50,639 nucleotides of DNA, taken from Bryobacteraceae bacterium. GTDB taxonomy: Bacteria; Acidobacteriota; Terriglobia; Bryobacterales; Bryobacteraceae. The stretch lies in the NCBI GenBank assembly GCA_019187195.1, contig JABAQT010000047.1:1-50639 (forward strand), in the 5' to 3' direction. This document shows positions 35,201 through 43,372 of this stretch, in pieces. Numbering within the stretch: position 1 is the first letter of the stretch; each line of letters opens with the position of its first letter. Under the pieces are notes generated by a model. The model had not been told where the DNA came from, did not search any database, and saw nothing but the letters and a program-made list of their open reading frames with translations. Made by a program: the position numbers and the translations under genes.

Positions 35201-38200
35201 TTAAAAGAGAAAACGGATGCCGAACTGCGCCTGGAACGGAAAGCCGATCTGCTGGTTTTGCGTGCTGTACCGCCCGTCCGCGGTCTTCAGCACCAGCCAG
35301 CGGGCATCGGGCGCTACCGTTTGCCCCTGGGCGTTAATCCCCAGCCCATAAATGTTGGTGGTCCCGCCAAAAATCACGTTGTCTATGTTGAACAGGTTGA
35401 AGAACTCCGCCGATAGCTGAATTCTGCGCGCTTCGCTCAGGTGGAAGCTCTTGAGAATGCGAAGATCGTCCCCGTAGGTGGCGCGATTGCGGAACGAGTT
35501 GCGCCCGAACGGCACGCCGGGCGACTGCAGCGGACGGTCCGTCGATGCGCCGTCCTGGTTCGTGTCGGCGCCGGTCCGCGGGTTCAGCGGAAGCCCGCTG
35601 CGGATGCGAAACGTCCCCGAGACCTCGAACCCGAAAGGCAACGCATACACTGCGTAACTCGCAAGCTGATGGCGCGAGTCGAGATTCGAGTAGCCGTAGT
35701 CCTGGGCATAATTGAACGAGTTCATCGAACTCTGGCCGCCGGAATCCCGCTCGTTATCGTCGTCGGAGTAGGTCTGCGCCAGCGTGTAGAACACGCCGGC
35801 GTTCAGCTTCTTTCCCCTGTACTGGTTCGAGATCGTCATGCCGCGATACATCGACCGCGCGGAACTCTCACGGATGTTGATCTGGCCGAGCGTTGAAATC
35901 GGACGCAAACGCGTCCCGCCGCTGGCGATGCCGAACATCGGACGCTGCGATGCATCCGTGACGATGGGAGCCGGCAGGTTGTAATCCTTGTTCCGCTCGA
36001 GATGCACGGTGTTGACATAGTTGAATTGCACCCCGGCCACCCAACTGTTGCTGACGCGGTAATCCGTCCCAAACCCGGTCTGGAAGGATCGTGGATTCAC
36101 GAAATCCGTCGCCACGGCGGTCGTGCCCGCCCCCAGGTAAGGATCGGGAGTGGCCCCCAAACCGAATGCCGCGGCATTCTGCACCGCGTCGAGCGCAATC
36201 ACCGGCAGCTTGTCGGGGGTGTACTGGTTCAAGTCCACGCCCGCCGCCTTGAACTGCTGATAAATCGTGCCGTTGGCGCGGTTGTTCAAAAACAATCGCA
36301 CGTTGTTCGGCGGCGTCCGGAAGTTGCCCGTCGGATCGCTGTAGATGAGCAGCGGCGTGGCGGCATAAAAAATGCCCGTATGCGCCCGGATAACCAGTTT
36401 GCCGTCTCTCGTCGGGTTCCAGGCGAGACCCAACCGCGGCATCACCTGCTTCAAGGCATTGGGAATCCTGGTGACGTCCGTGCGCGCCCCATTCGGAAAC
36501 AGCGTTCCGTTCACCTTGCTGACCAAAGCGCTGTTGTTCGAATCGACGGCCGGGCTCCATTGCCCCTCCCATCGCACGCCGTAATCGAGCGTCAGCGTGC
36601 GCGTAATGCGCCAGCTATCCTGCGCGAACAGCGCCGCCATGGTCGCGCCGTACTGCACCGCGAGGTTCCCGATCTGGCGGCTGTAGCTCACCGCGCTCGA
36701 GTCCCAGCGGTTTCGCACCGAACCGGCCCCCGAGAGGATATCGAGTATCTGGTTCACATTGCTGCTGTTGATGGTGAAGGTGCCGAACTGGTCGAATCCG
36801 AAGGTCTGCGCCGTCGTGAGTTTCGCGATATCCGTGCCGAACTTGAAGGAGTGCGAGCCGTGAATCAATGACAACGAGTCGGTGATCTGGAAACGCCGGT
36901 CCCATTGCACCGTCGGCAGAAAGTTGCGTGTCCCGTAGGTCCCGATAGTCGAAGCGATAATGCCCGGCTGCTTCGAATTGGAAAGCCGCGGGCGTTCTTC
37001 ATACGAGCCCGAGAATTTCAGGTCGTTGACCACGTTCGGCGTGATGATGGCCGTATACTGGGCGGTGCCGAAATGCACGCGGTCCTGCTCCACCCCCTCG
37101 TTGTTCAGGGCATTGTTGGTGAATGCCTCGATCGCTCCGCCGACAGTCACGGCGTTCGTCTCTTCCGAACCGCTGCGATTATAGCGGAGCGTCAGACGGC
37201 TGCCGTTCCTGAGAATGTAGTCCGCCTTTCCCGTCCCCGCTCCGGCGTTGTTCACCTTATCGAAGGGCTGTTCCAGAGACTTGTAGAAGTTGTATGCCGG
37301 AGTGTTTGCCGCCGTGGGCGTGAAGTTGATCAGTGACGGAAACACCACGCGGCGCGGTTGCGTGCTGTGCTGCTGCTCGTAGGAGACGAAGAAGAATAGC
37401 CTGTCTCTCTTTACCGGTCCGCCAATCGCGCCTCCCCACTGCTGAAGCGACTCCGCCGGCTTGACGTTGATCAACGTGCCCGGCTTATCGAGGTTTGTCA
37501 CCGGAATGGGGCTTTCCTTGCTCAACTGGGAGTTGCGGTTCTGATAGAACCCCTCCCCGTGGTACTCATTCGTGCCGCTCTTGCTGATGACGTTGAGGAT
37601 GCCGCCCGAAGACCGCCCGTATTCGGCCGCGTATCCCGTCGTAACCGCCTGGAATTCCTGCACGGAACTCTGTGGCACCGTGATGATCGAATTCGAACGC
37701 TCTCCTCCGCGAATGCCGCCGAAAAAAGGCTGGTTGTAGTCCGCGCCATCCACCATGATGTTCGAGTTGATTCCCCGCTGGCCCGCGAACGAGATCTGCG
37801 ACCGCGAAGGGTCCACCTGAACCGACGGAGTGAGAACAGCGAAGTCCTGGAAGCGCCGCCCGTTGATCGGCAGGTTCTGAAGCGCCGCCGATCCGATCAC
37901 CGTCGTCGGCGCCGGCAAAGCCACATTGACGATCGACTCCGACACTTCCACCGTCGTCGTCGTTGCCTGTACCTGAAGCGTGATATCGATCCCAATCGCG
38001 GAGCCCACCGAAACGGTGACGCCCTGAAGCGTCGTTACGGCGAATCCCGGTGCTACCGCCGTAATATTATATTGGCCGGGATCGAGTTGGACCGCCCGGT
38101 ACTGCCCGGCCCCGCTTGTTTTCAGTTCACGAACAAGACCGTTGGCCGTATTCGTGATCTTGACTGACGCGTTAGGTATCGCCGCCTGGTTCGCGTCGAA

Positions 38201-38299
38201 TACCGTACCAACAATCTGACCCTTGTTTGCATCCGCCTGGCCGAAAAGCACGACGGCAAAGATCACGAAAGCGCAGAGCACATTCTGGGAAAAATGCAT
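35201..38299 (-). CDS. TonB-dependent receptor with carboxypeptidase-regulatory domain (Oar-like)
   Basis: A 1032-residue outer-membrane receptor. A signal peptide (about 1-20) precedes a CarboxypepD_reg-like domain (about 25-105: GQIVGTVFDANQAAIPNASV, YRAVQLDPGQYNITAVAPGF). The plug includes LPINGRRFQDFAVLTPSVQ and RGINSNIMVDGADYNQPFFGG. ISKSGTNEYHGEGFYQNRNS marks the barrel entry. The C-terminus ends FGIRFLF, a typical beta-barrel signature. ATG 38299 follows GGGAG with about 9 bases spacing. The ligand is unknown. It is the middle of three receptor genes and may have its own promoter in the upstream 233-base gap. Confidence 0.92.
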   Translation of the reverse strand: MHFSQNVLCAFVIFAVVLFGQADANKGQIVGTVFDANQAAIPNASVKITNTANGLVRELKTSGAGQYRAVQLDPGQYNITAVAPGFAVTTLQGVTVSVGSAIGIDITLQVQATTTTVEVSESIVNVALPAPTTVIGSAALQNLPINGRRFQDFAVLTPSVQVDPSRSQISFAGQRGINSNIMVDGADYNQPFFGGIRGGERSNSIITVPQSSVQEFQAVTTGYAAEYGRSSGGILNVISKSGTNEYHGEGFYQNRNSQLSKESPIPVTNLDKPGTLINVKPAESLQQWGGAIGGPVKRDRLFFFVSYEQQHSTQPRRVVFPSLINFTPTAANTPAYNFYKSLEQPFDKVNNAGAGTGKADYILRNGSRLTLRYNRSGSEETNAVTVGGAIEAFTNNALNNEGVEQDRVHFGTAQYTAIITPNVVNDLKFSGSYEERPRLSNSKQPGIIASTIGTYGTRNFLPTVQWDRRFQITDSLSLIHGSHSFKFGTDIAKLTTAQTFGFDQFGTFTINSSNVNQILDILSGAGSVRNRWDSSAVSYSRQIGNLAVQYGATMAALFAQDSWRITRTLTLDYGVRWEGQWSPAVDSNNSALVSKVNGTLFPNGARTDVTRIPNALKQVMPRLGLAWNPTRDGKLVIRAHTGIFYAATPLLIYSDPTGNFRTPPNNVRLFLNNRANGTIYQQFKAAGVDLNQYTPDKLPVIALDAVQNAAAFGLGATPDPYLGAGTTAVATDFVNPRSFQTGFGTDYRVSNSWVAGVQFNYVNTVHLERNKDYNLPAPIVTDASQRPMFGIASGGTRLRPISTLGQINIRESSARSMYRGMTISNQYRGKKLNAGVFYTLAQTYSDDDNERDSGGQSSMNSFNYAQDYGYSNLDSRHQLASYAVYALPFGFEVSGTFRIRSGLPLNPRTGADTNQDGASTDRPLQSPGVPFGRNSFRNRATYGDDLRILKSFHLSEARRIQLSAEFFNLFNIDNVIFGGTTNIYGLGINAQGQTVAPDARWLVLKTADGRYSTQNQQIGFPFQAQFGIRFLF

Positions 38300-38532
38300 A
38301 TAGCGTGACTCCCGTATTGCTCAATCATAGCGGCAAGTGAATTACAGATACTAGATAAATCGATGAATCCGGCGCGGCAAAATTCTTCCCCGGTCCGTTC
38401 GGGCTCACCGGTCGCGTTCAGGCAAGCCGTGCAAAGGCGTTGGAAATCATATGGAAAGCGCTGTGCCGGCAGCACAATACCGGGGCCGGGCGGCTTCGAA
38501 ACGCGCCGCGGGTGGCGGAATCCAGGCGGCGC
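38300..38532. other. 233-base intergenic region between two receptor genes
   Basis: This is the longest gap in the window. Both flanking genes are on the minus strand. The part near 38300-38350 is AT-richer and likely holds the promoter and ribosome binding site of the 38299 gene. It contains TGAATTACAG (38338-38347), similar to a decamer upstream of the neighbouring receptor. The rest (38370-38532) is GC-rich. I see no tRNA, convincing small ORF or strong hairpin. Confidence 0.5.
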
Positions 38533-41500
38533 CTAAAAGTAGATCTTCAACCCAAGCTGCATACGCCTCGGCTCATTCAACTGTCCCTGGACACGCCCGA
38601 AATTCGGGTCCTGTACATTCGTGCTGCCCGGGCTCGGCCGGAAGCGGTTGAAGGCGTTGAACAACTCCCACCGGAGGTCGGCGCGAATGGATTCACGAAT
38701 CGAGAACCCCTTGGCGATCGAGAAGTTCTCCCCCAGGTTCCAGGGTTGGCGGGCCTTGGGGTTCAATCGCGTGGTGTTGCCTGCCCGGTCGTTTGGCTGG
38801 GGCCCGAAGAAGGACGCCGGCTGAAAAAAGCGGTCGCTGCCTTTCCAGTCCGGGTTGTTGTGAGCGGCGATCCAGCCATCGTAAGTGGAAACAGTGGCGG
38901 CGCTGCGGCCATTGAAAAGAATGCCCCCGAGGGCGGCGCTGTTGGAAAGACCCAGCGGGTAGCCGCTCGAATAGAAGTGCGTGCCTGCGATTCGCCATCC
39001 GCCCAGCACCCAGGACGCCGCCCCCGTACTCAACCAGCGCTTACCCCGGCCGAACGGCAGTTCATAGATGTAGGTCATCTTGAGGTTGTGCGTGAGGTCG
39101 AACTCCCCGATGGATTTCTCCAGCCGCCGGTTGTAGTGATCGAGCGTGGCGTTGTCGGGGTTGTAGCCGTCGGCATCCGTAATCAGCTTCGAGAATACGT
39201 AGCTTCCCTGTAGAGTCAGGCCCTGCGCGTAGCGCTTGTCGAGCCTCAGTACAAGTGCGTGATAGCTCGAATGCCCGCTCTTGTCCCCCGCGCCGGATGC
39301 GGTGTTGATGGTGCTGAACTGCGGGAAGGGACGCAGCGCCTGCGCGACGCTGACCGGCCTGCAGGTGGTGCTGAACTGGCAGTCGATATCCGCGTAGGGC
39401 CGCCGGAGGCCCGCTGCCACGGCCGCCGGTGAATCGATGGAACTCGATAGCAGCGCCCGGCCGTATCTCTCGAGGTCGCTGAACGGGAGTTGGTTGTATC
39501 GCTTGAGCCCCGCCACCAGGTGAGCGCCGATCGTCGCGTCGTAGCTCGCCTCGAGTATCATGCTGCTCGAAAGCTGGCGCTGGACCGAGAGAGTCCATTG
39601 ATAGTTCTCAGGCAGCCGCACGGCTTCTCCGTCCCAAAATGCCGGGCTTGCGCCGTTTGAAAACGTGGGATCGATCACCGGCGGCTTAATGTAGGGGGGT
39701 AGCCCCTGATCGTACAGGAAGATCGGGGTGACTCCATTGTCCAGGCTCGATGCCGAGAAGACCAGCGTCGAGCCTTCAAAGTGAGCGCTGCCGGTAATGG
39801 TCTTGGCGACACCGAAACTGCGGCCGGCGCTGAACCGGACGACCGTATTGTTATCCGGGGCATAGGCGAGGCCGAAGCGTGGCCCGATGCCGCCGAACCA
39901 CCCGGAGGCCAGCGCGCGCCGGTTTTCCCGGCCGGGGCCAAAGCCGGCAAATCGCAGAGCTCCGGGCAATCCACCCGCGCGCGCGTTCGGCAGAGTCGGG
40001 TCCAGGTCGCTCCATTTATCCTCCTGCTCGAGGGGCGGCAACGTGAATTCGTAGCGCACCCCGAGGTTCATCGTCAGGCGCGGACTCAGTTTCCAGTCAT
40101 CCTGGAAATACCAGGCATGGCTGCGCCACTGCTGGCCGATGAAGCGGTCGTTTTCAGTGCCCCCCTGGAAGCCATAGCCAATCAGGAACGAGGCGAACCC
40201 GTTGCCGCCCCCCGAGGATAGGTTGTTATTGTTGGGAATGCTCGTGAGCCGCCGGTCGCCGCGGACCAGGCCGCCGATCGTCTGCTGGCCGAACCCGTTG
40301 TAGTGAATCCGCTCCCACAGGTAGCCGAGTTTAAACGTATGCTTGCCCCGGATGAGGGTCAGGTCGTCTCCAAACGAAAAAACAAAGTTCTCCGACCCGT
40401 CGTAGGCGCGCGCCACCCATGTGTTGTAGTCGGAAAACTCCGCGATGAGCAGGTTGCGGTTGCAATCCCAGGCGCCTTTCAGACAGATGCCCTTCGCGGA
40501 CCAGTTGCCGTCCGCGGTCTGGGCAAGATGAGACTCCTTCCAGAAGTTGACCCCTCCGAACATGTGGTTGACCACCGTCGGCGTAATCACTTTGTCGTAG
40601 GTGGCGCGATAAACGTCGCTGTGCTGTCTGTCGTTGCGATTCTCGTTCAACGGATAGGGCAGTCCGGGAAAACCCTCCGCTCCGGCTGTGCGTTCATGCA
40701 ACCCGTAGTTGTATAGAAAACTCACGCGGTCGTTGGCGCCGAAGGTGTGATCGCCCTTAATGCTGAACTTCGTCCAGGGATCGAGCGCCGTCCCGGAATT
40801 GTTAATGAAGTTGTTTCTCACATAATCGCTCGTCCCCGGAGCCGCCCCGTTGTTGGGCTTCAGCACATCCTTCACCAGGTTGACGTAGTTCCTGGAAATC
40901 TCGGCAAATTGCGATTGCGGGATGAGATTGTTCGCGTAAGGTGTGCGGATGAAGCCGGACCCGCCGGGATCCGGCCGCGTCGTCGACGGATCGTAGATCG
41001 GGAGGTGCGTCCCGTTGCTGTCCACCCAATTGCGGAAGTCGCCGCCGTACATCTCCGGCGTCGGCACGCTGAACCGCCCGCTGTTGGCCCCCACCCGGTT
41101 ACGGAACCACTCGCCCGACCCGAAGAAAAAGGTGCGGTTGCGGCCGTTGTATAACTTGGGAATGACGACGGGTCCACCGGCGCTCCAGCCGAAGTCGTGC
41201 TGTTTGTACTTCCCCTTCTGATCCTCGAAAAAACGGCGCGCATCGAGGGCGTCATTCCGGAGAAACTCGTAGCCCGTGCCGTGGAATTCGTTGGTGCCCG
41301 ATTTCGAGGAGAAAGTGATCATCCCACCCTGGCCGCGGCCATATTCGGCCTTGAACCCGTTTGTTTCGACGGCAAATTCCGTGATGGCGTCCACCGAGGG
41401 CGTGTTGACGTTCGCCCATTGCACCGAATTGTAGCGTCCCGTGACCACGCTGACGCCATCCAGCGTGGCGCCGTAGGCGCCGCCCTGGCCTCCGCCCACG

Positions 41501-42009
41501 TTGAACGAGTCATCGCCCGGCTGATTGGCCTGGGGAGTGATCAGGGCTAGATCGAACGCTCCGCGCATCGCTCCGCCGACGACGAGCGGCAACTCGTCCA
41601 CCATCTTGTTTGAAACCGCGGTGGAAACCTTGGCGTTCGAAGTCTGCAACAGATCGAGGGTCGCGGCGACTTCGATCGATTCGGTGGTCGCGCCGATCTC
41701 GAGTTGGGCGTTGACCGTCACCGTACTGCCGGCGGTCACCACGATGCCGCTCCGCGTGGCCGTCTTGAATCCCTGGCTCTCGATGCGCAACTGGTAGGTG
41801 CCGACAGGCAGCGTCGGAACCGTATAATCCCCCGAACTGGTCGTTTGCGACTGATAGGCAATATTGGTGGCGGAGTTCACGATGGTCACCGATGCTCCCG
41901 GAATCGCCGCTCCCGACGCGTCCGTAACGGTTCCATTGACGATTCCGCGATCCGTTTGCGCGAAAACCAAAGAGGTGACACAAAACAATGCAAGCAGCCG
42001 GAATGACAC
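38533..42009 (-). CDS. TonB-dependent receptor with carboxypeptidase-regulatory domain (Oar-like)
   Basis: A 1158-residue receptor, the largest of the three. The GTG start at 42009 is supported by GAGGAGG about 8 bases upstream. A signal peptide (1-17, LLALFCVTSLVFAQ) is followed by a CarboxypepD_reg-like domain (GIVNGTVTDASGAAIPGASVTIVN; about 20-105), a plug with GGGQGGAYGATLDGVSVVTG, and ITFSSKSGTNEFHGTGYEFLRNDA at the barrel entry. The C-terminus RMQLGLKIYF ends in Phe. The plug region is Gly-rich compared with the other two. Ligand unknown. It lies 106 bases downstream of lysA on the same strand. Confidence 0.92.
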   Translation of the reverse strand: MSFRLLALFCVTSLVFAQTDRGIVNGTVTDASGAAIPGASVTIVNSATNIAYQSQTTSSGDYTVPTLPVGTYQLRIESQGFKTATRSGIVVTAGSTVTVNAQLEIGATTESIEVAATLDLLQTSNAKVSTAVSNKMVDELPLVVGGAMRGAFDLALITPQANQPGDDSFNVGGGQGGAYGATLDGVSVVTGRYNSVQWANVNTPSVDAITEFAVETNGFKAEYGRGQGGMITFSSKSGTNEFHGTGYEFLRNDALDARRFFEDQKGKYKQHDFGWSAGGPVVIPKLYNGRNRTFFFGSGEWFRNRVGANSGRFSVPTPEMYGGDFRNWVDSNGTHLPIYDPSTTRPDPGGSGFIRTPYANNLIPQSQFAEISRNYVNLVKDVLKPNNGAAPGTSDYVRNNFINNSGTALDPWTKFSIKGDHTFGANDRVSFLYNYGLHERTAGAEGFPGLPYPLNENRNDRQHSDVYRATYDKVITPTVVNHMFGGVNFWKESHLAQTADGNWSAKGICLKGAWDCNRNLLIAEFSDYNTWVARAYDGSENFVFSFGDDLTLIRGKHTFKLGYLWERIHYNGFGQQTIGGLVRGDRRLTSIPNNNNLSSGGGNGFASFLIGYGFQGGTENDRFIGQQWRSHAWYFQDDWKLSPRLTMNLGVRYEFTLPPLEQEDKWSDLDPTLPNARAGGLPGALRFAGFGPGRENRRALASGWFGGIGPRFGLAYAPDNNTVVRFSAGRSFGVAKTITGSAHFEGSTLVFSASSLDNGVTPIFLYDQGLPPYIKPPVIDPTFSNGASPAFWDGEAVRLPENYQWTLSVQRQLSSSMILEASYDATIGAHLVAGLKRYNQLPFSDLERYGRALLSSSIDSPAAVAAGLRRPYADIDCQFSTTCRPVSVAQALRPFPQFSTINTASGAGDKSGHSSYHALVLRLDKRYAQGLTLQGSYVFSKLITDADGYNPDNATLDHYNRRLEKSIGEFDLTHNLKMTYIYELPFGRGKRWLSTGAASWVLGGWRIAGTHFYSSGYPLGLSNSAALGGILFNGRSAATVSTYDGWIAAHNNPDWKGSDRFFQPASFFGPQPNDRAGNTTRLNPKARQPWNLGENFSIAKGFSIRESIRADLRWELFNAFNRFRPSPGSTNVQDPNFGRVQGQLNEPRRMQLGLKIYF

Positions 42010-42066
42010 AGGCCAACCTCCTCAAATAGGTTGGCGGTATCGTATCAAACGACAATCGGACTTGAA

Positions 42067-42084
42067 ATACAGAAATTCCTGTAT
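42067..42084. promoter_or_regulatory. Inverted repeat upstream of a receptor gene (candidate operator)
   Basis: ATACAGAAATTCCTGTAT has perfect 6-base arms (ATACAG/CTGTAT), and near-perfect 9-base arms with one mismatch. It ends 58 bases before the GTG of the receptor gene, in the 106-base gap between lysA and that gene, and may lie at or just upstream of its promoter. It could bind a dimeric regulator; the regulator is unknown. Confidence 0.45.
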
Positions 42085-42115
42085 CCAAGGTCGATCGATT
42101 CTCAATATTTTCCGC

Positions 42116-43372
42116 TTACACCATCTCCCCGCGCGCCAGATCGTCAACGCTCTCCCGCTGCCGCACCACACGCCACCCGTTGCCCGCCACCATCACCTCC
42201 GCCGCTCGCGGCCGCGCATTGTAGTTCGACGACAGCACGAAACCATAAGCCCCCGCCGTACAGATCGCGACAAGATCACCCGGCAGCACATTGGCGAGTT
42301 CCCTGTCCCTGGCAAGAAAATCCCCCGTTTCGCATACCGGCCCCACGACATCGGCAACCACCGTCCCTCGCCTCTCATCGCGCTTCACCGGCAGAATCTC
42401 GTGATGCGCGCGGTAGAGCGAAGGCCGGATCAGATCGTTCATGGCGGCGTCGAGAATCACAAACTCCTTCTCCCCGCTGCGCTTTCTGTACAGAACCCGG
42501 CTCAACAGTATGCCTGCCTCCGCTACCAGCGAGCGCCCCGGTTCCACCATCAGCGTCAGATTGCGCCCCGATACTCTGTTCCGGATGCGGGTAATGTAGT
42601 CGGAGATGGATGGAGCCTCCTCCGCGGCCCGGTAGGGAACGCCCAGGCCGCCGCCCAAATCGAGATGGCGGATCGCAATGCCCTTTGCCCGCAACCGGTC
42701 GATCAACTCCAGCATGCGGTCGAGCGCCGCCAGCAGCGGTTCCGCATTCAGCAACTGGGAGCCGATATGGCAACTGACGCCCTCCATCTCCAGGTGTTGA
42801 TGCCACCGCGCCCGTGAATAGATCTCCTCCACCTCGTTCATCGCTATCCCGAACTTGTGTTCCCGCAGTCCCGTCGAGATGTAGGGATGTGTCTCGGCAT
42901 CGACGTCCGGATTCACCCTCAAAGCCACCTTCGCCTTCGCCCCCAACCGGGCGGCCAGCGCGTCGATGAGCGTGAGTTCCGCCTCCGATTCGCAATTGAA
43001 ACTGTGTATCCCCTTCTCGAGGGCAAACTCCACTTCCTCGGCGCTCTTCCCCACCCCCGAAAAAACCACGTCATCCGGATTGCCGCCGGCGCGCAACACC
43101 TTATGTAATTCGCCCCCCGAGACAATATCGAAGCCGGAGCCCGCGCGCGCCAGCAGCGCCAGCACCGCCAGGTTCGAGTTCGCCTTTACGGCGTAACATA
43201 CCTTGTGCGGCAGATCGCCGAAAGCGCGGTCATAGGCGCGATATCGTCCCAGAATCGCGTTCGATGAGTAGACATAGCAGGGAGTTCCCGCGCGCCGCGC
43301 GATCGAGTCCAGCGCGACGTCCTCCGCGTACAGCAGGTTGTCCCGATAGTTGAAAGGCGCTTCCATCCTCAT
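42116..43372 (-). CDS. lysA: Diaminopimelate decarboxylase
   Basis: A 418-residue PLP enzyme of the alanine racemase-fold decarboxylase family, making L-lysine from meso-diaminopimelate. The PLP Lys is in KVCYAVKANSNLAVL (about 62). Other family motifs are GFDIVSGGELHKVL, CHIGSQL, LDLGGGLGVPY, VEPGRSLVAEAG and, near the C-terminus, CETGDFLARDREL and AICTAGAYGF. The start overlaps the GAF/SpoIIE phosphatase stop by 4 bases (ATGA), so expression is probably coupled, which is unusual for a biosynthetic gene. A second ATG at 43366 is possible. Confidence 0.95.
   Translation of the reverse strand: MRMEAPFNYRDNLLYAEDVALDSIARRAGTPCYVYSSNAILGRYRAYDRAFGDLPHKVCYAVKANSNLAVLALLARAGSGFDIVSGGELHKVLRAGGNPDDVVFSGVGKSAEEVEFALEKGIHSFNCESEAELTLIDALAARLGAKAKVALRVNPDVDAETHPYISTGLREHKFGIAMNEVEEIYSRARWHQHLEMEGVSCHIGSQLLNAEPLLAALDRMLELIDRLRAKGIAIRHLDLGGGLGVPYRAAEEAPSISDYITRIRNRVSGRNLTLMVEPGRSLVAEAGILLSRVLYRKRSGEKEFVILDAAMNDLIRPSLYRAHHEILPVKRDERRGTVVADVVGPVCETGDFLARDRELANVLPGDLVAICTAGAYGFVLSSNYNARPRAAEVMVAGNGWRVVRQRESVDDLARGEMV

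Noticed and set aside
38263..38475. A 70-codon minus-strand frame before the 38299 receptor
   Set aside because: It overlaps the receptor start and has no ribosome binding site or motif; more likely non-coding leader.
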